From NCBI GenBank assembly GCA_028867135.1, contig JAGWGW010000008.1, positions 1 to 40,119 on the forward strand: a stretch of DNA of 40,119 bases, in the 5' to 3' direction. Each line of letters opens with the position of its first letter. Position 1 is the stretch's first letter. This document shows positions 27,091 through 34,511 of the stretch, piece by piece. The position numbers and the translations under genes were made by a program. Source of the stretch: Microcaldota archaeon. Lineage in GTDB: Archaea > Micrarchaeota > Micrarchaeia > Micrarchaeales > CABMGC01. Under the pieces are notes generated by a model. That model was not told the origin of the DNA. It ran no database searches and worked only from the letters and a program-made list of their open reading frames with translations.

Positions 27091-27285
27091 ATGCCAAGGA
27101 AGAAATCAGGAACAAGGAAGGGGATGGACAAGCTGGAAAGGGCCGAGGCGAAGGGAGAGATAGTGAGGATAAGGACGATAAAACCGAGCCCGGATACGTA
27201 CATTCATATAGGGATAGGGAAAAGGAGGGGCAAAAGGGGCGGCACAACTGTAGCCGGAAGGGTCCGCCGTATTAAAAAGCGATAA
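27091..27285 (+). CDS. Small basic protein (64 aa)
   Basis: MPRKKSGTRKGMDKLERAEAKGEIVRIRTIKPSPDTYIHIGIGKRRGKRGGTTVAGRVRRIKKR. Confidence 0.6.
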   Translation: MPRKKSGTRKGMDKLERAEAKGEIVRIRTIKPSPDTYIHIGIGKRRGKRGGTTVAGRVRRIKKR

Positions 27286-27287
27286 TC

Positions 27288-27605
27288 ATGATGAGAATCG
27301 GATTTGCCGTTGCGCGAACATACATGGCGGTCTTCCTGCTGATCGCTGCGACAGCCGTAATGGCCGGCTTCATCTACGAGATAGGAGCGCAAGCACAGCA
27401 GACGACACAGTCGCCATTGGCTGCACAGACCGCTGCGCAGGCGCCCCAGTCAACCGCATCGCAGCAGCCTGCCGGCGCAGGCTCTGATTACAGGAGCATA
27501 CTGCTGGAGCTGGTCGCCGTATCCGTGATATTCCTTGTCGCTATACTTATAAGGATAATCCTGCCTGAGAAAAGCCAAAGGGACGTGACATACCATCGGG
27601 CCTGA
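27288..27605 (+). CDS. Two-TM membrane protein with Gln/Ala/Thr-rich linker
   Basis: N- and C-terminal hydrophobic helices around QAQQTTQSPLAAQTAAQAPQSTASQQPAG; 2 nt after the previous gene. Confidence 0.6.
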   Translation: MMRIGFAVARTYMAVFLLIAATAVMAGFIYEIGAQAQQTTQSPLAAQTAAQAPQSTASQQPAGAGSDYRSILLELVAVSVIFLVAILIRIILPEKSQRDVTYHRA

Positions 27606-27651
27606 GGCGCGCCTGCGAAAACTATTTAAGGTAAAGGCACGCATTAGCTGT

Positions 27652-28146
27652 ATGGGAACGACACGGGCAGTCAAACCTCTTAGGCTTAGCTGGCAGATTT
27701 TCGGGGCCAAGGCGAACGAGCTTGCAAAGGAGGTGGAGAGGGAGCTCAGCGGCGGGGGAAGGCCCGACCTTATTGTCGGCATTGCAAGAGGAGGGGTGCC
27801 AGTGGCCCAGGTAATAGCTGATAGGCTAGAAATCAAGATGGACATAATCAGGGTCAAGTCCTATACAGGCATAAACGAGCGCGGCGAACCTGCGATACTC
27901 TCTGGGCTTGTGGACAGCGTGGGCGACAAGCGCGTGCTCGTGGTCGACGACCTTGTCGACGAGGGACATACGCTCGCTGCGGTTGTCAGGCACATCAAGG
28001 GGGAGGGCGCTTCGGATGTCAAGACTGCAGTGCTATTCAAGAAGCCGTGGACGACATTTGAGCCGGATTTCGTCATGGCTGAAACTAACAGGTGGATCGT
28101 CTTCCCTTGGGACAAGGGAGAGTACAAGAGGCTCAGCAGGAAGTGA
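27652..28146 (+). CDS. Purine-type phosphoribosyltransferase
   Basis: PRPP loop VLVVDDLVDEGHTL; GIARGGVPVAQVIADRL. Confidence 0.88.
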   Translation: MGTTRAVKPLRLSWQIFGAKANELAKEVERELSGGGRPDLIVGIARGGVPVAQVIADRLEIKMDIIRVKSYTGINERGEPAILSGLVDSVGDKRVLVVDDLVDEGHTLAAVVRHIKGEGASDVKTAVLFKKPWTTFEPDFVMAETNRWIVFPWDKGEYKRLSRK

Positions 28147-28185
28147 GACCGGCATTGCAAAGGATTTGCCCGACCGGTTTCCAGA

Positions 28186-28518
28186 TCAACCGAATGAGGT
28201 CTTTCTAAGTATCATTATCGGCGGATTCCTCTGCATCTCATCCTTGACCGGACGCGCCAGAGTGTAATACTTCCACTTCCTGGCGAACTCGCTCTCTATT
28301 CTTTCAACCATCCCCATGCCTGCCAGCTCCTTGACGTGCTGGTCCACCGTAGACGGGGATACCTGAAGGAACTGACTCAGCTCGGTCACGGTCATGTTCC
28401 TCCTCTCCAGCAGCTCCAGGATTTTCATCTTGGTCCTCAATAGTTTTCCCATACTCTCACAGCTTAAGGCCTTGCGGGTCCCCACCCTCCAAGCTTTTCG
28501 CGAGAATATATTGCACAA
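28186..28518 (-). CDS. ArsR-like winged-HTH regulator
   Basis: MKILELLERRNMTVTELSQFLQVSPSTVDQHVKELAGMGMVERI. Start uncertain; ATG at 28452 more likely than the TTG at 28518. Confidence 0.8.
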   Translation of the reverse strand: MCNIFSRKAWRVGTRKALSCESMGKLLRTKMKILELLERRNMTVTELSQFLQVSPSTVDQHVKELAGMGMVERIESEFARKWKYYTLARPVKDEMQRNPPIMILRKTSFG

Positions 28519-28529
28519 CTATTTTTATA

Positions 28530-28543
28530 TATTGATATCAATA
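28530..28543. promoter_or_regulatory. 14-bp palindrome TATTGATATCAATA
   Basis: Perfect palindrome just upstream of the HTH regulator, adjoining a TATA-like tatataaaaata (minus strand). Confidence 0.4.
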
Positions 28544-28604
28544 AGCCAATTATCTAAGTTATATTCTACGTTTCTGCTCAGTTAATTCCTTAACAGGTTA
28601 CCAA

Positions 28605-28652
28605 AATGATTAATGGCAGTTACGTAGTTTCCAGCAAGATTTATTAATCATT
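28605..28652. promoter_or_regulatory. Inverted repeat AATGATTAAT-28 nt-ATTAATCATT
   Basis: Perfect 10-bp arms at 28605-28614 and 28643-28652, 32 bp before the start of 28684..29730. Confidence 0.4.
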
Positions 28653-28683
28653 ATGTGGATATTCAGAGTTCAGATGGGGACTT

Positions 28684-29730
28684 ATGGTGAAGGAGTATAG
28701 CTATATCAAGAGGATGCTCCTTAGGGAGCTTAGCGAGAATTCGAGGACCTCGGTGACCGCGCTGGCTGAGAAGCTGAAGTGCTCAAGGAACACAGTACTG
28801 AACAACATCAAGGCGCTTGAAAGAGAGTTCGGACTCTACTACACGCTGGATCCCAACCTGTCCAAGATGGGCATACTGCAGAACCACGTGTGGAACGTCA
28901 AGTTCGGAGTGAAACCTGATACGGAAACGCTGAAAGAGATCTTCAAGGACGACAGTTTCATCCAGTTCGCAGTGGAAACGGACGGGGATTTCGACATGGT
29001 GCTGAAGGTCATCACCACCTCTGGCGAGGAGTATGTATCGTGGGGGCTGGACACCGCCATGAAGCTACTGAATTACAGGCCCGTGATAAGGCCGTCGCTC
29101 ATATCAATGATACACACGGGCTTTGTGCCTGTGCCGAATTCCGTGATCGAGAAAATCGGCGCTGAAAAGCTCGGGCTTGACGCGCTCGATGTGCGAATGC
29201 TGCTGCTTCTCAACGAGGATTCGACAATGACCTACAATGCGATGGCCAAGAGGCTCAAGGTCGACGTGGAAACTATAAGGTACAGGTTCAGAAGGATACT
29301 CGACTCGGGGATAATAGACAAGTTCACAGTACTTGCGACCAAGGTCCCAAGCATATACAACGTCGCCTTCTTTGTGAATTACGAGTTCGCGCCTGGGTTC
29401 AAGGAAAGGTATAGCAAGGTCCAGGAGTTCTACCTGGGCGTCGACGGCCAGCGGCCTTTGCTGAACAGTTTCCAGTACCTTGCGCTCACCAGCGGAAGCT
29501 ACACGCTTTTCGGCCTTGGCAGCTTTACCGACGATGAGAAGGCGATAAAGAACGCGGTTGTGATGCACAAGCTGATGTACAAGGAGGACAACGCGCAGGT
29601 GCGGTATGCAAAGGTGACGAACGAGATAAGGGGGCACCTGCCAATAAGGAACATAGACATGGCAAGGCACTTCAAGGGGATAAGCTGGGAGGTCCCGAAA
29701 AATACGAAAAAAGGGCATGACAGGATTTAG
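28684..29730 (+). CDS. Transcriptional regulator with two Lrp/AsnC-like HTH modules
   Basis: HTH1 RTSVTALAEKLKCSRNTVLNNIKALE; HTH2 TMTYNAMAKRLKVDVETIRYRFRRILDSGII. Confidence 0.75.
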   Translation: MVKEYSYIKRMLLRELSENSRTSVTALAEKLKCSRNTVLNNIKALEREFGLYYTLDPNLSKMGILQNHVWNVKFGVKPDTETLKEIFKDDSFIQFAVETDGDFDMVLKVITTSGEEYVSWGLDTAMKLLNYRPVIRPSLISMIHTGFVPVPNSVIEKIGAEKLGLDALDVRMLLLLNEDSTMTYNAMAKRLKVDVETIRYRFRRILDSGIIDKFTVLATKVPSIYNVAFFVNYEFAPGFKERYSKVQEFYLGVDGQRPLLNSFQYLALTSGSYTLFGLGSFTDDEKAIKNAVVMHKLMYKEDNAQVRYAKVTNEIRGHLPIRNIDMARHFKGISWEVPKNTKKGHDRI

Positions 29731-29830
29731 CAGATAAAAGAAATCCTTGCATGATTTATCGATAATTGCAATTAAAACAGAGCCATTAAAAGGGCTCCTA
29801 CCCATTATTGAGATATAACAGGTCATAATC

Positions 29831-30010
29831 TTGGGGGGTAGTGACGGAAAGGAGTTGCTGTGCGCCAACTGCCACCATGGGGTGGGCTACAAGACTGGAA
29901 ATCCCAAAGCTGGGAATTTGATGCATGAATACAAGGAATCGGATACCTTGACAAGGTACTCGGTCCTTTGCATGATGCCGTACTGCAACTGCGAGGACCC
30001 GAAGAGGTAG
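29831..30010 (+). CDS. Possible 59-aa Cys-rich small protein
   Basis: Manual translation from TTG: GGSDGKELLCANCHHGVGYKTGNPKAGNLMHEYKESDTLTRYSVLCMMPYCNCEDPKR*. Confidence 0.45.
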   Translation: MGGSDGKELLCANCHHGVGYKTGNPKAGNLMHEYKESDTLTRYSVLCMMPYCNCEDPKR

Positions 30011-30026
30011 GCTCAAAGCGAACCGA

Positions 30027-30212
30027 TCAGGCGTGCCTGCTTGCCGATTTCTTTACAAGCCTGAACTCGTAGTCGCTCAGCTCGTCGTATGCAGACTCGA
30101 GCTTTTTCATGTCCACCCCATTGGGCAGCGAATCGGGGTTGTGGTGCCTCAGTTTCTCCTCGTACTCAGCAAGCGACTTCAGCATGCTGATAATCCTGTC
30201 ATGGTGCTTCAC
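30027..30212 (-). CDS. Small hypothetical protein (61 aa)
   Basis: MKHHDRIISMLKSLAEYEEKLRHHNPDSLPNG...; TATA-like tatatatac upstream. Confidence 0.5.
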   Translation of the reverse strand: MKHHDRIISMLKSLAEYEEKLRHHNPDSLPNGVDMKKLESAYDELSDYEFRLVKKSASRHA

Positions 30213-30306
30213 AATATCACTTCCGAATGGACATCATCGCGCGCGGCGCATTGCTGCTCCGACAAATCCCAATACGAATAACTCAATAATAGTATATATA
30301 CGTGCG

Positions 30307-30831
30307 CTATTTGTAGGTTATATCCGTCTTCCTTACGACGGCGCTCTTCGTGAGCTCGTGCTCCTTCGAGCTCGCAGCGCTGAAGACATGCACGACTTTT
30401 ATTCCTCTGATTGTCAGCGCATCGGCTATCAGCGACCTGTGGCACCTCCAGGGCACCGCCTCTGCGCACATCATAACGATAGGCTTTTTGCGTGCGATCC
30501 CCATCAGCTCTGCTACCGCATGCCTGAAATCCTTTGTCTGCATGTAGTCGGCGAAACCCCTGAACGATGCGTTGTACCAATATGTGTTCACCGAGTCCTT
30601 CAGCGGATGCCTCAGCCCTCCAAGGCTTTTCATGTGCCTGTAGAGTATTCCGTGCCTTTTCAGGAACTTGCCCAGCCTTGCCTCGTTGAACTGCGGATTG
30701 GCTCTCGACTTGGGTATCGTCCTTATGTCTATCAGCTCCTTGATGCCATAGCGATTGAGTATGCGCACCAGCTCGCTGAGCTTCCTTGTCGAATGGCCTA
30801 TCGTATACGCGGTTGCCCTATCCCTTGCCAT
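30307..30831 (-). CDS. DUF488 family protein
   Basis: YTIGHSTRKLSELVRILNRYGIKELIDIRTIPKSR...MMCAEAVPWRCHRSLIADAL. Confidence 0.9.
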   Translation of the reverse strand: MARDRATAYTIGHSTRKLSELVRILNRYGIKELIDIRTIPKSRANPQFNEARLGKFLKRHGILYRHMKSLGGLRHPLKDSVNTYWYNASFRGFADYMQTKDFRHAVAELMGIARKKPIVMMCAEAVPWRCHRSLIADALTIRGIKVVHVFSAASSKEHELTKSAVVRKTDITYK

Positions 30832-31411
30832 TGAACGCGACCTCTTTTATCCTCCTGAGCTCGTTTACCCTTATCCTCGCCGCTCCCCTTATCGGAAAGT
30901 GCATCAGGTACACCCTTGACCTACCTATGTCATTCTGCCAGCCGAACCTGATGCTGTTGCTGTTGAGGAACTTCGAATACGTAACCTTGCCTATGAAGCA
31001 CACGACCCTTGGCCTGTTCCCGATTATAGTCTTGAGTATGCGGATCCTGCCCCTATCCTCTTCCCCTTTCCTGAGCTCGGACACGTCATGAGAAGGCCTT
31101 GTTATTATGTTTGTGAAGTTCAGGCTGTAGAGCCTTGTGAACCTCGTCTCGTACATGTCCTTCAGCCCTTCATCAGTCTTCAGCTCATCGATACGCTCGT
31201 TGATGACGCCCGCCCTGTTTAGAAGGTACCAGAAGGTCTTGTTGTTCGAGAACGGAACCCCCCTCCTGTAAGAGCCGTGATGCGGGTTTATGCCAACGAA
31301 CAGTATCCTTGCTCCCTTCGATATCGCGTACTTGATCATCTGGTCCAGCCTCAGGCCTTTTCCTCCATCATGAATGCCTTCCTGTTTTATACACATGCTC
31401 CCGAAAGGCAT
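30818..31411 (-). CDS. Mug/TDG-like uracil-DNA glycosylase superfamily protein
   Basis: ILFVGINPHHGSYRRGVPFSNNKTFWYLLNRAGV; overlaps the DUF488 start. Confidence 0.8.
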   Translation of the reverse strand: MPFGSMCIKQEGIHDGGKGLRLDQMIKYAISKGARILFVGINPHHGSYRRGVPFSNNKTFWYLLNRAGVINERIDELKTDEGLKDMYETRFTRLYSLNFTNIITRPSHDVSELRKGEEDRGRIRILKTIIGNRPRVVCFIGKVTYSKFLNSNSIRFGWQNDIGRSRVYLMHFPIRGAARIRVNELRRIKEVAFNGKG

Positions 31412-31445
31412 TAAATCTTATTCTGCATTATGACCTTTGTATTCA

Positions 31446-32846
31446 ATGCGAACTGAAGAGGACTCGCTTGGGAGGGTATCAGTGCCTTCAGATGCCTATT
31501 ACGGGGCATTCACGCAGAGGGCATTGGACAACTTCCCCATCTCTGGGATAAGGTTCCAGGATGAATTCATAACAGCTTATTCTGAGATAAAGCGCGCAGC
31601 AGCGATAGCAAATTCAAGGCTGGGCATGCTCGACAAGCGCGTGGAAAGATGCATTGTCAGGGCCTGCGACGATATAGCAGACGGCAAGCTGAATGGCCAG
31701 TTCCCCATAGACGTATTCCAGGCTGGCGCAGGCACATCGACCAACATGAATCTCAACGAGGTCATAGCAAACAGGGCCCTAGAAATAATGGGGCGTGGAA
31801 AAGGGGACTACAAAACAATAAATCCCAACGACCACGTAAACATGTCTCAGTCCACGAACGATACGTTCCAATCTGCGGTGCATATAGCGGCGCACGTGAT
31901 GATTGAGAAAGACCTGTTGCCTGCTCTGCATGAATACCAAGGAACAATGATGGCAAAGGCGAGAGAATTCTCGAGGATAATCAAGTCAGGAAGGACGCAC
32001 GTGATGGACGCTGTGCCGATAACCCTGGGCCAGGAATTCTACGGCTACTCGATAGAGCACGAGATAAAGATGATAAGAGGAGCGGATAGGAATCTTCTGA
32101 ACCTGAGCGTGGGAGGGACTGCGGTAGGAACAGGCCTCAACACGCACCCAAGGTTCAGGGAGCTGTTCTTCAAGGAGCTTAACAGGAGCACGAAGAGCAG
32201 GTTCGTGCCTGTGAAGAACAACTTCGCGATGACGCAGAACCTTTCATACATAGCTGAGATGAGCTCGCAGCTCAGGAACCTCGGCCTTAAGCTTATCAAG
32301 GCAGCGAATGACATAAGGCTGATGTCATCGGGACCGCATGCCGGATTGGGAGAGATAACAATACCGGAGGTGCAGCCTGGATCGTCGATAATGCCTGGCA
32401 AGGTCAACCCGTCTATGGCTGAGATGATGACAATGGCATGCTTCAGGGCGATCGGCAACGATCTTTCTATAGCTATGGCTGCGCAGGCAGGACAGTTCGA
32501 GCTGAATGTATTCGGGCCGATAGCCGGCTACTGCCTTCTGGAGTCGGTAACGGTGCTCTCCGAGAGCGTGGGCGCGTTCTCAAGGAGGTGCGTTGCAGGC
32601 ATAAAGCCCAACAGGAAAAGGTTGGGATATTATTTCAGCAGGAGCTCTGCTGTGGCGACTGCTCTGTCTCCCATACTGGGATACGCGGCAACGGCGAAGC
32701 TTGTCAAGGAAGCCGACAGGAGGGAGATCGGCATAAGGGAACTGGTTCTTGAGAAGAGGTTGATGGACAGAAAGGAGCTCGACAGGATACTCGATCCTTC
32801 AAGGCTTACAAGCCCTAATCTTCCTTTGAGGAAGAAGGCGGGATAG
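31446..32846 (+). CDS. fumC: Class II fumarase (fumarase/aspartase superfamily)
   Basis: GSSIMPGKVNPSMAEM signature; KSGRTHVMDAVPITLGQEF; next to SDH and malic enzyme. Confidence 0.88.
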   Translation: MRTEEDSLGRVSVPSDAYYGAFTQRALDNFPISGIRFQDEFITAYSEIKRAAAIANSRLGMLDKRVERCIVRACDDIADGKLNGQFPIDVFQAGAGTSTNMNLNEVIANRALEIMGRGKGDYKTINPNDHVNMSQSTNDTFQSAVHIAAHVMIEKDLLPALHEYQGTMMAKAREFSRIIKSGRTHVMDAVPITLGQEFYGYSIEHEIKMIRGADRNLLNLSVGGTAVGTGLNTHPRFRELFFKELNRSTKSRFVPVKNNFAMTQNLSYIAEMSSQLRNLGLKLIKAANDIRLMSSGPHAGLGEITIPEVQPGSSIMPGKVNPSMAEMMTMACFRAIGNDLSIAMAAQAGQFELNVFGPIAGYCLLESVTVLSESVGAFSRRCVAGIKPNRKRLGYYFSRSSAVATALSPILGYAATAKLVKEADRREIGIRELVLEKRLMDRKELDRILDPSRLTSPNLPLRKKAG

Positions 32847-32864
32847 GCTGCTGAAAAGGATGCG

Positions 32865-33035
32865 TCACGGGACCAGGACAGAGGCCACGAAGAGCAGGAA
32901 ACCCAGGGTAACCGTGATTTCCGAGTATCCTGCGGACAGATGCGCGTACTTCAGCAAGAACCCGGATATCTCCATCATGAGCAGGCCACTGAAGAAGAGC
33001 GGGTACCTCAATCTTGCAGGGAGTATCTTCGCCAT
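32865..33035 (-). CDS. Small two-TM membrane protein downstream of SDH membrane subunit
   Basis: MAKILPARLRYPLFFSGLLMMEISGFLLKYAHLSAGYSEITVTLGFLLFVASVLVP*; starts 2 nt after the upstream stop (or overlaps it if 33050 is used). Confidence 0.55.
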   Translation of the reverse strand: MAKILPARLRYPLFFSGLLMMEISGFLLKYAHLSAGYSEITVTLGFLLFVASVLVP

Positions 33036-33036
33036 T

Positions 33037-33765
33037 CTAAAGCACCACATGCAGCGTTATTAGGGTAGCATCTATCGGCCAGCCTGCGATGAGCGCCCTA
33101 AGATAGAGGTCGACAAAAATCACGAGTATCAGGCTGGACCATGCAAGGGCTTCGTGATGCATGTTGAAATAGGACTGCAGGCTGGAGATGCTGCGCCCCT
33201 GTTTAGGTGCGAACGCACAGCCATAGCATTTCAGGCCGCCTCCTGCGAGGTGCCTGACGGAGTGGCAGGAGAAGACGTACAGGGTTATCATCACCGAATC
33301 AAGAAGCAGCAGGACGCTGCCAAACCTGAGCGTGAAGAACCCAGAGTACGTTACCGAAGCCAGGAAGTCGTAGAAAAAGAAGGGTATCACCGCAATCGCC
33401 AGGTAGACGAAGTACCTGTGCAGGTTCTCAATCCTGAAGAGCCCGGTTTCGCCAGAGTATGCCCTGGACTTTGCGTCGCCCCTCTCATCGAGCGCGCAAT
33501 TTTCAGGATGCCTGAACAGGTGCCTGTGGTAGTCCTTCCTGAAGGCGTAGCAGCTAAGCCTGAAAGCGCCTATCAGCGGCAGTATGATTACAGTCGGCGA
33601 GTAGAACGGGTCGGTGTAGCCGTTGAACGGCGCGAGAGGGAACTCGACAAGCGCTGCGATGCCAAGCAATAGCAGGAGCAGGAATGACCAGAGCCTCCAG
33701 TTGGCTTCCAGGAATTCCGGGGGCAAGAGCCTTGCAGTTATGTATCCTTTTGTATTCGTTCCCAT
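33037..33765 (-). CDS. sdhC: Succinate dehydrogenase/fumarate reductase membrane subunit, actinobacterial-like type
   Basis: RLSCYAFRKDYHRHLF, IENLHRYFVY, SCHSVRHLAGGGLKCYGCAF, SYFNMHHEALAWSSL; multiple TMs; 2 bp downstream of sdhB. Start trimmed to ATG 33765. Confidence 0.75.
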   Translation of the reverse strand: MGTNTKGYITARLLPPEFLEANWRLWSFLLLLLLGIAALVEFPLAPFNGYTDPFYSPTVIILPLIGAFRLSCYAFRKDYHRHLFRHPENCALDERGDAKSRAYSGETGLFRIENLHRYFVYLAIAVIPFFFYDFLASVTYSGFFTLRFGSVLLLLDSVMITLYVFSCHSVRHLAGGGLKCYGCAFAPKQGRSISSLQSYFNMHHEALAWSSLILVIFVDLYLRALIAGWPIDATLITLHVVL

Positions 33766-33767
33766 GT

Positions 33768-34511
33768 TCAACCCTCTATATCCTTCTTGGCGGATCTTAT
33801 AAACCGCATCAGCGGATCGTACGCCCCGTCGGCAGCGCCCTCCTTCTCGGGTATTATCGCGTTGTCGGTTATCCGTATCTTCTCGGGGCAGACCTCCTGG
33901 CAGCATTTTGTAATGTTGCAGTATCCGATCCCCCCTTCCTCGTTCATGTGCTTCGACCTGTCCAACGAATCCAATGGATGCGTATCCAGGGATGCGGCCT
34001 TCACGACATGTCGCGGCCCGAAGTAACCGGTCTCGTGCTCCCTTATGACGTGGCAGACGTCCTGGCACAGGAAGCACTCGATGCAGCGCCTGAACTCCTT
34101 CGACCTTTCCACGTCTGGCTGCCACATTTTCCACGGCTCCTTAAGGTTGCTGAATGGCTTGAAGGCCGGCATTCTCCTTTCAGTCTCGTAGTTGGCCGAG
34201 ACGTCGGCAACCAGGTCCTTCACGATCGGGTAGGCCCTCATGGGCGCCACGGTGATCCTGCCTGCAAGATCGTCTATCCTGGTCTTGCACATGAGCGCTG
34301 GGACATTGTTTATCTCTGCGGCGCAGGACCCGCATCTTGCGGCCTCGCAGTTCCATCTAACTGCTATTGTTGTGTCTATCTTCTCTGCTGCGTACCTCAC
34401 GGCTTCGAGAACGACCATGCCCTCCTCCACGGGCACATCGTATTCCTGGAAATGTGGCGCTATTCCGGCCATTGGATCGCAGCGCCGTATGCTCAGCCTT
34501 ATCGTAGTCAT
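33768..34511 (-). CDS. sdhB: Succinate dehydrogenase/fumarate reductase iron-sulfur subunit
   Basis: CEAARCGSCAAEINNVPALMC; CIECFLCQDVC; CNITKCCQEVCP. Confidence 0.94.
   Translation of the reverse strand: MTTIRLSIRRCDPMAGIAPHFQEYDVPVEEGMVVLEAVRYAAEKIDTTIAVRWNCEAARCGSCAAEINNVPALMCKTRIDDLAGRITVAPMRAYPIVKDLVADVSANYETERRMPAFKPFSNLKEPWKMWQPDVERSKEFRRCIECFLCQDVCHVIREHETGYFGPRHVVKAASLDTHPLDSLDRSKHMNEEGGIGYCNITKCCQEVCPEKIRITDNAIIPEKEGAADGAYDPLMRFIRSAKKDIEG

Noticed and set aside
28142-28185. Weak inverted repeat ACCGG...CCGGT between convergent genes
   Set aside because: Only 5 bp and no T-tract; not enough for a terminator call.
33037-34134. 365-aa version of the SDH membrane-subunit ORF
   Set aside because: The first ~120 residues overlap sdhB in another frame; ATG at 33765 gives a sensible membrane protein 2 bp after sdhB.
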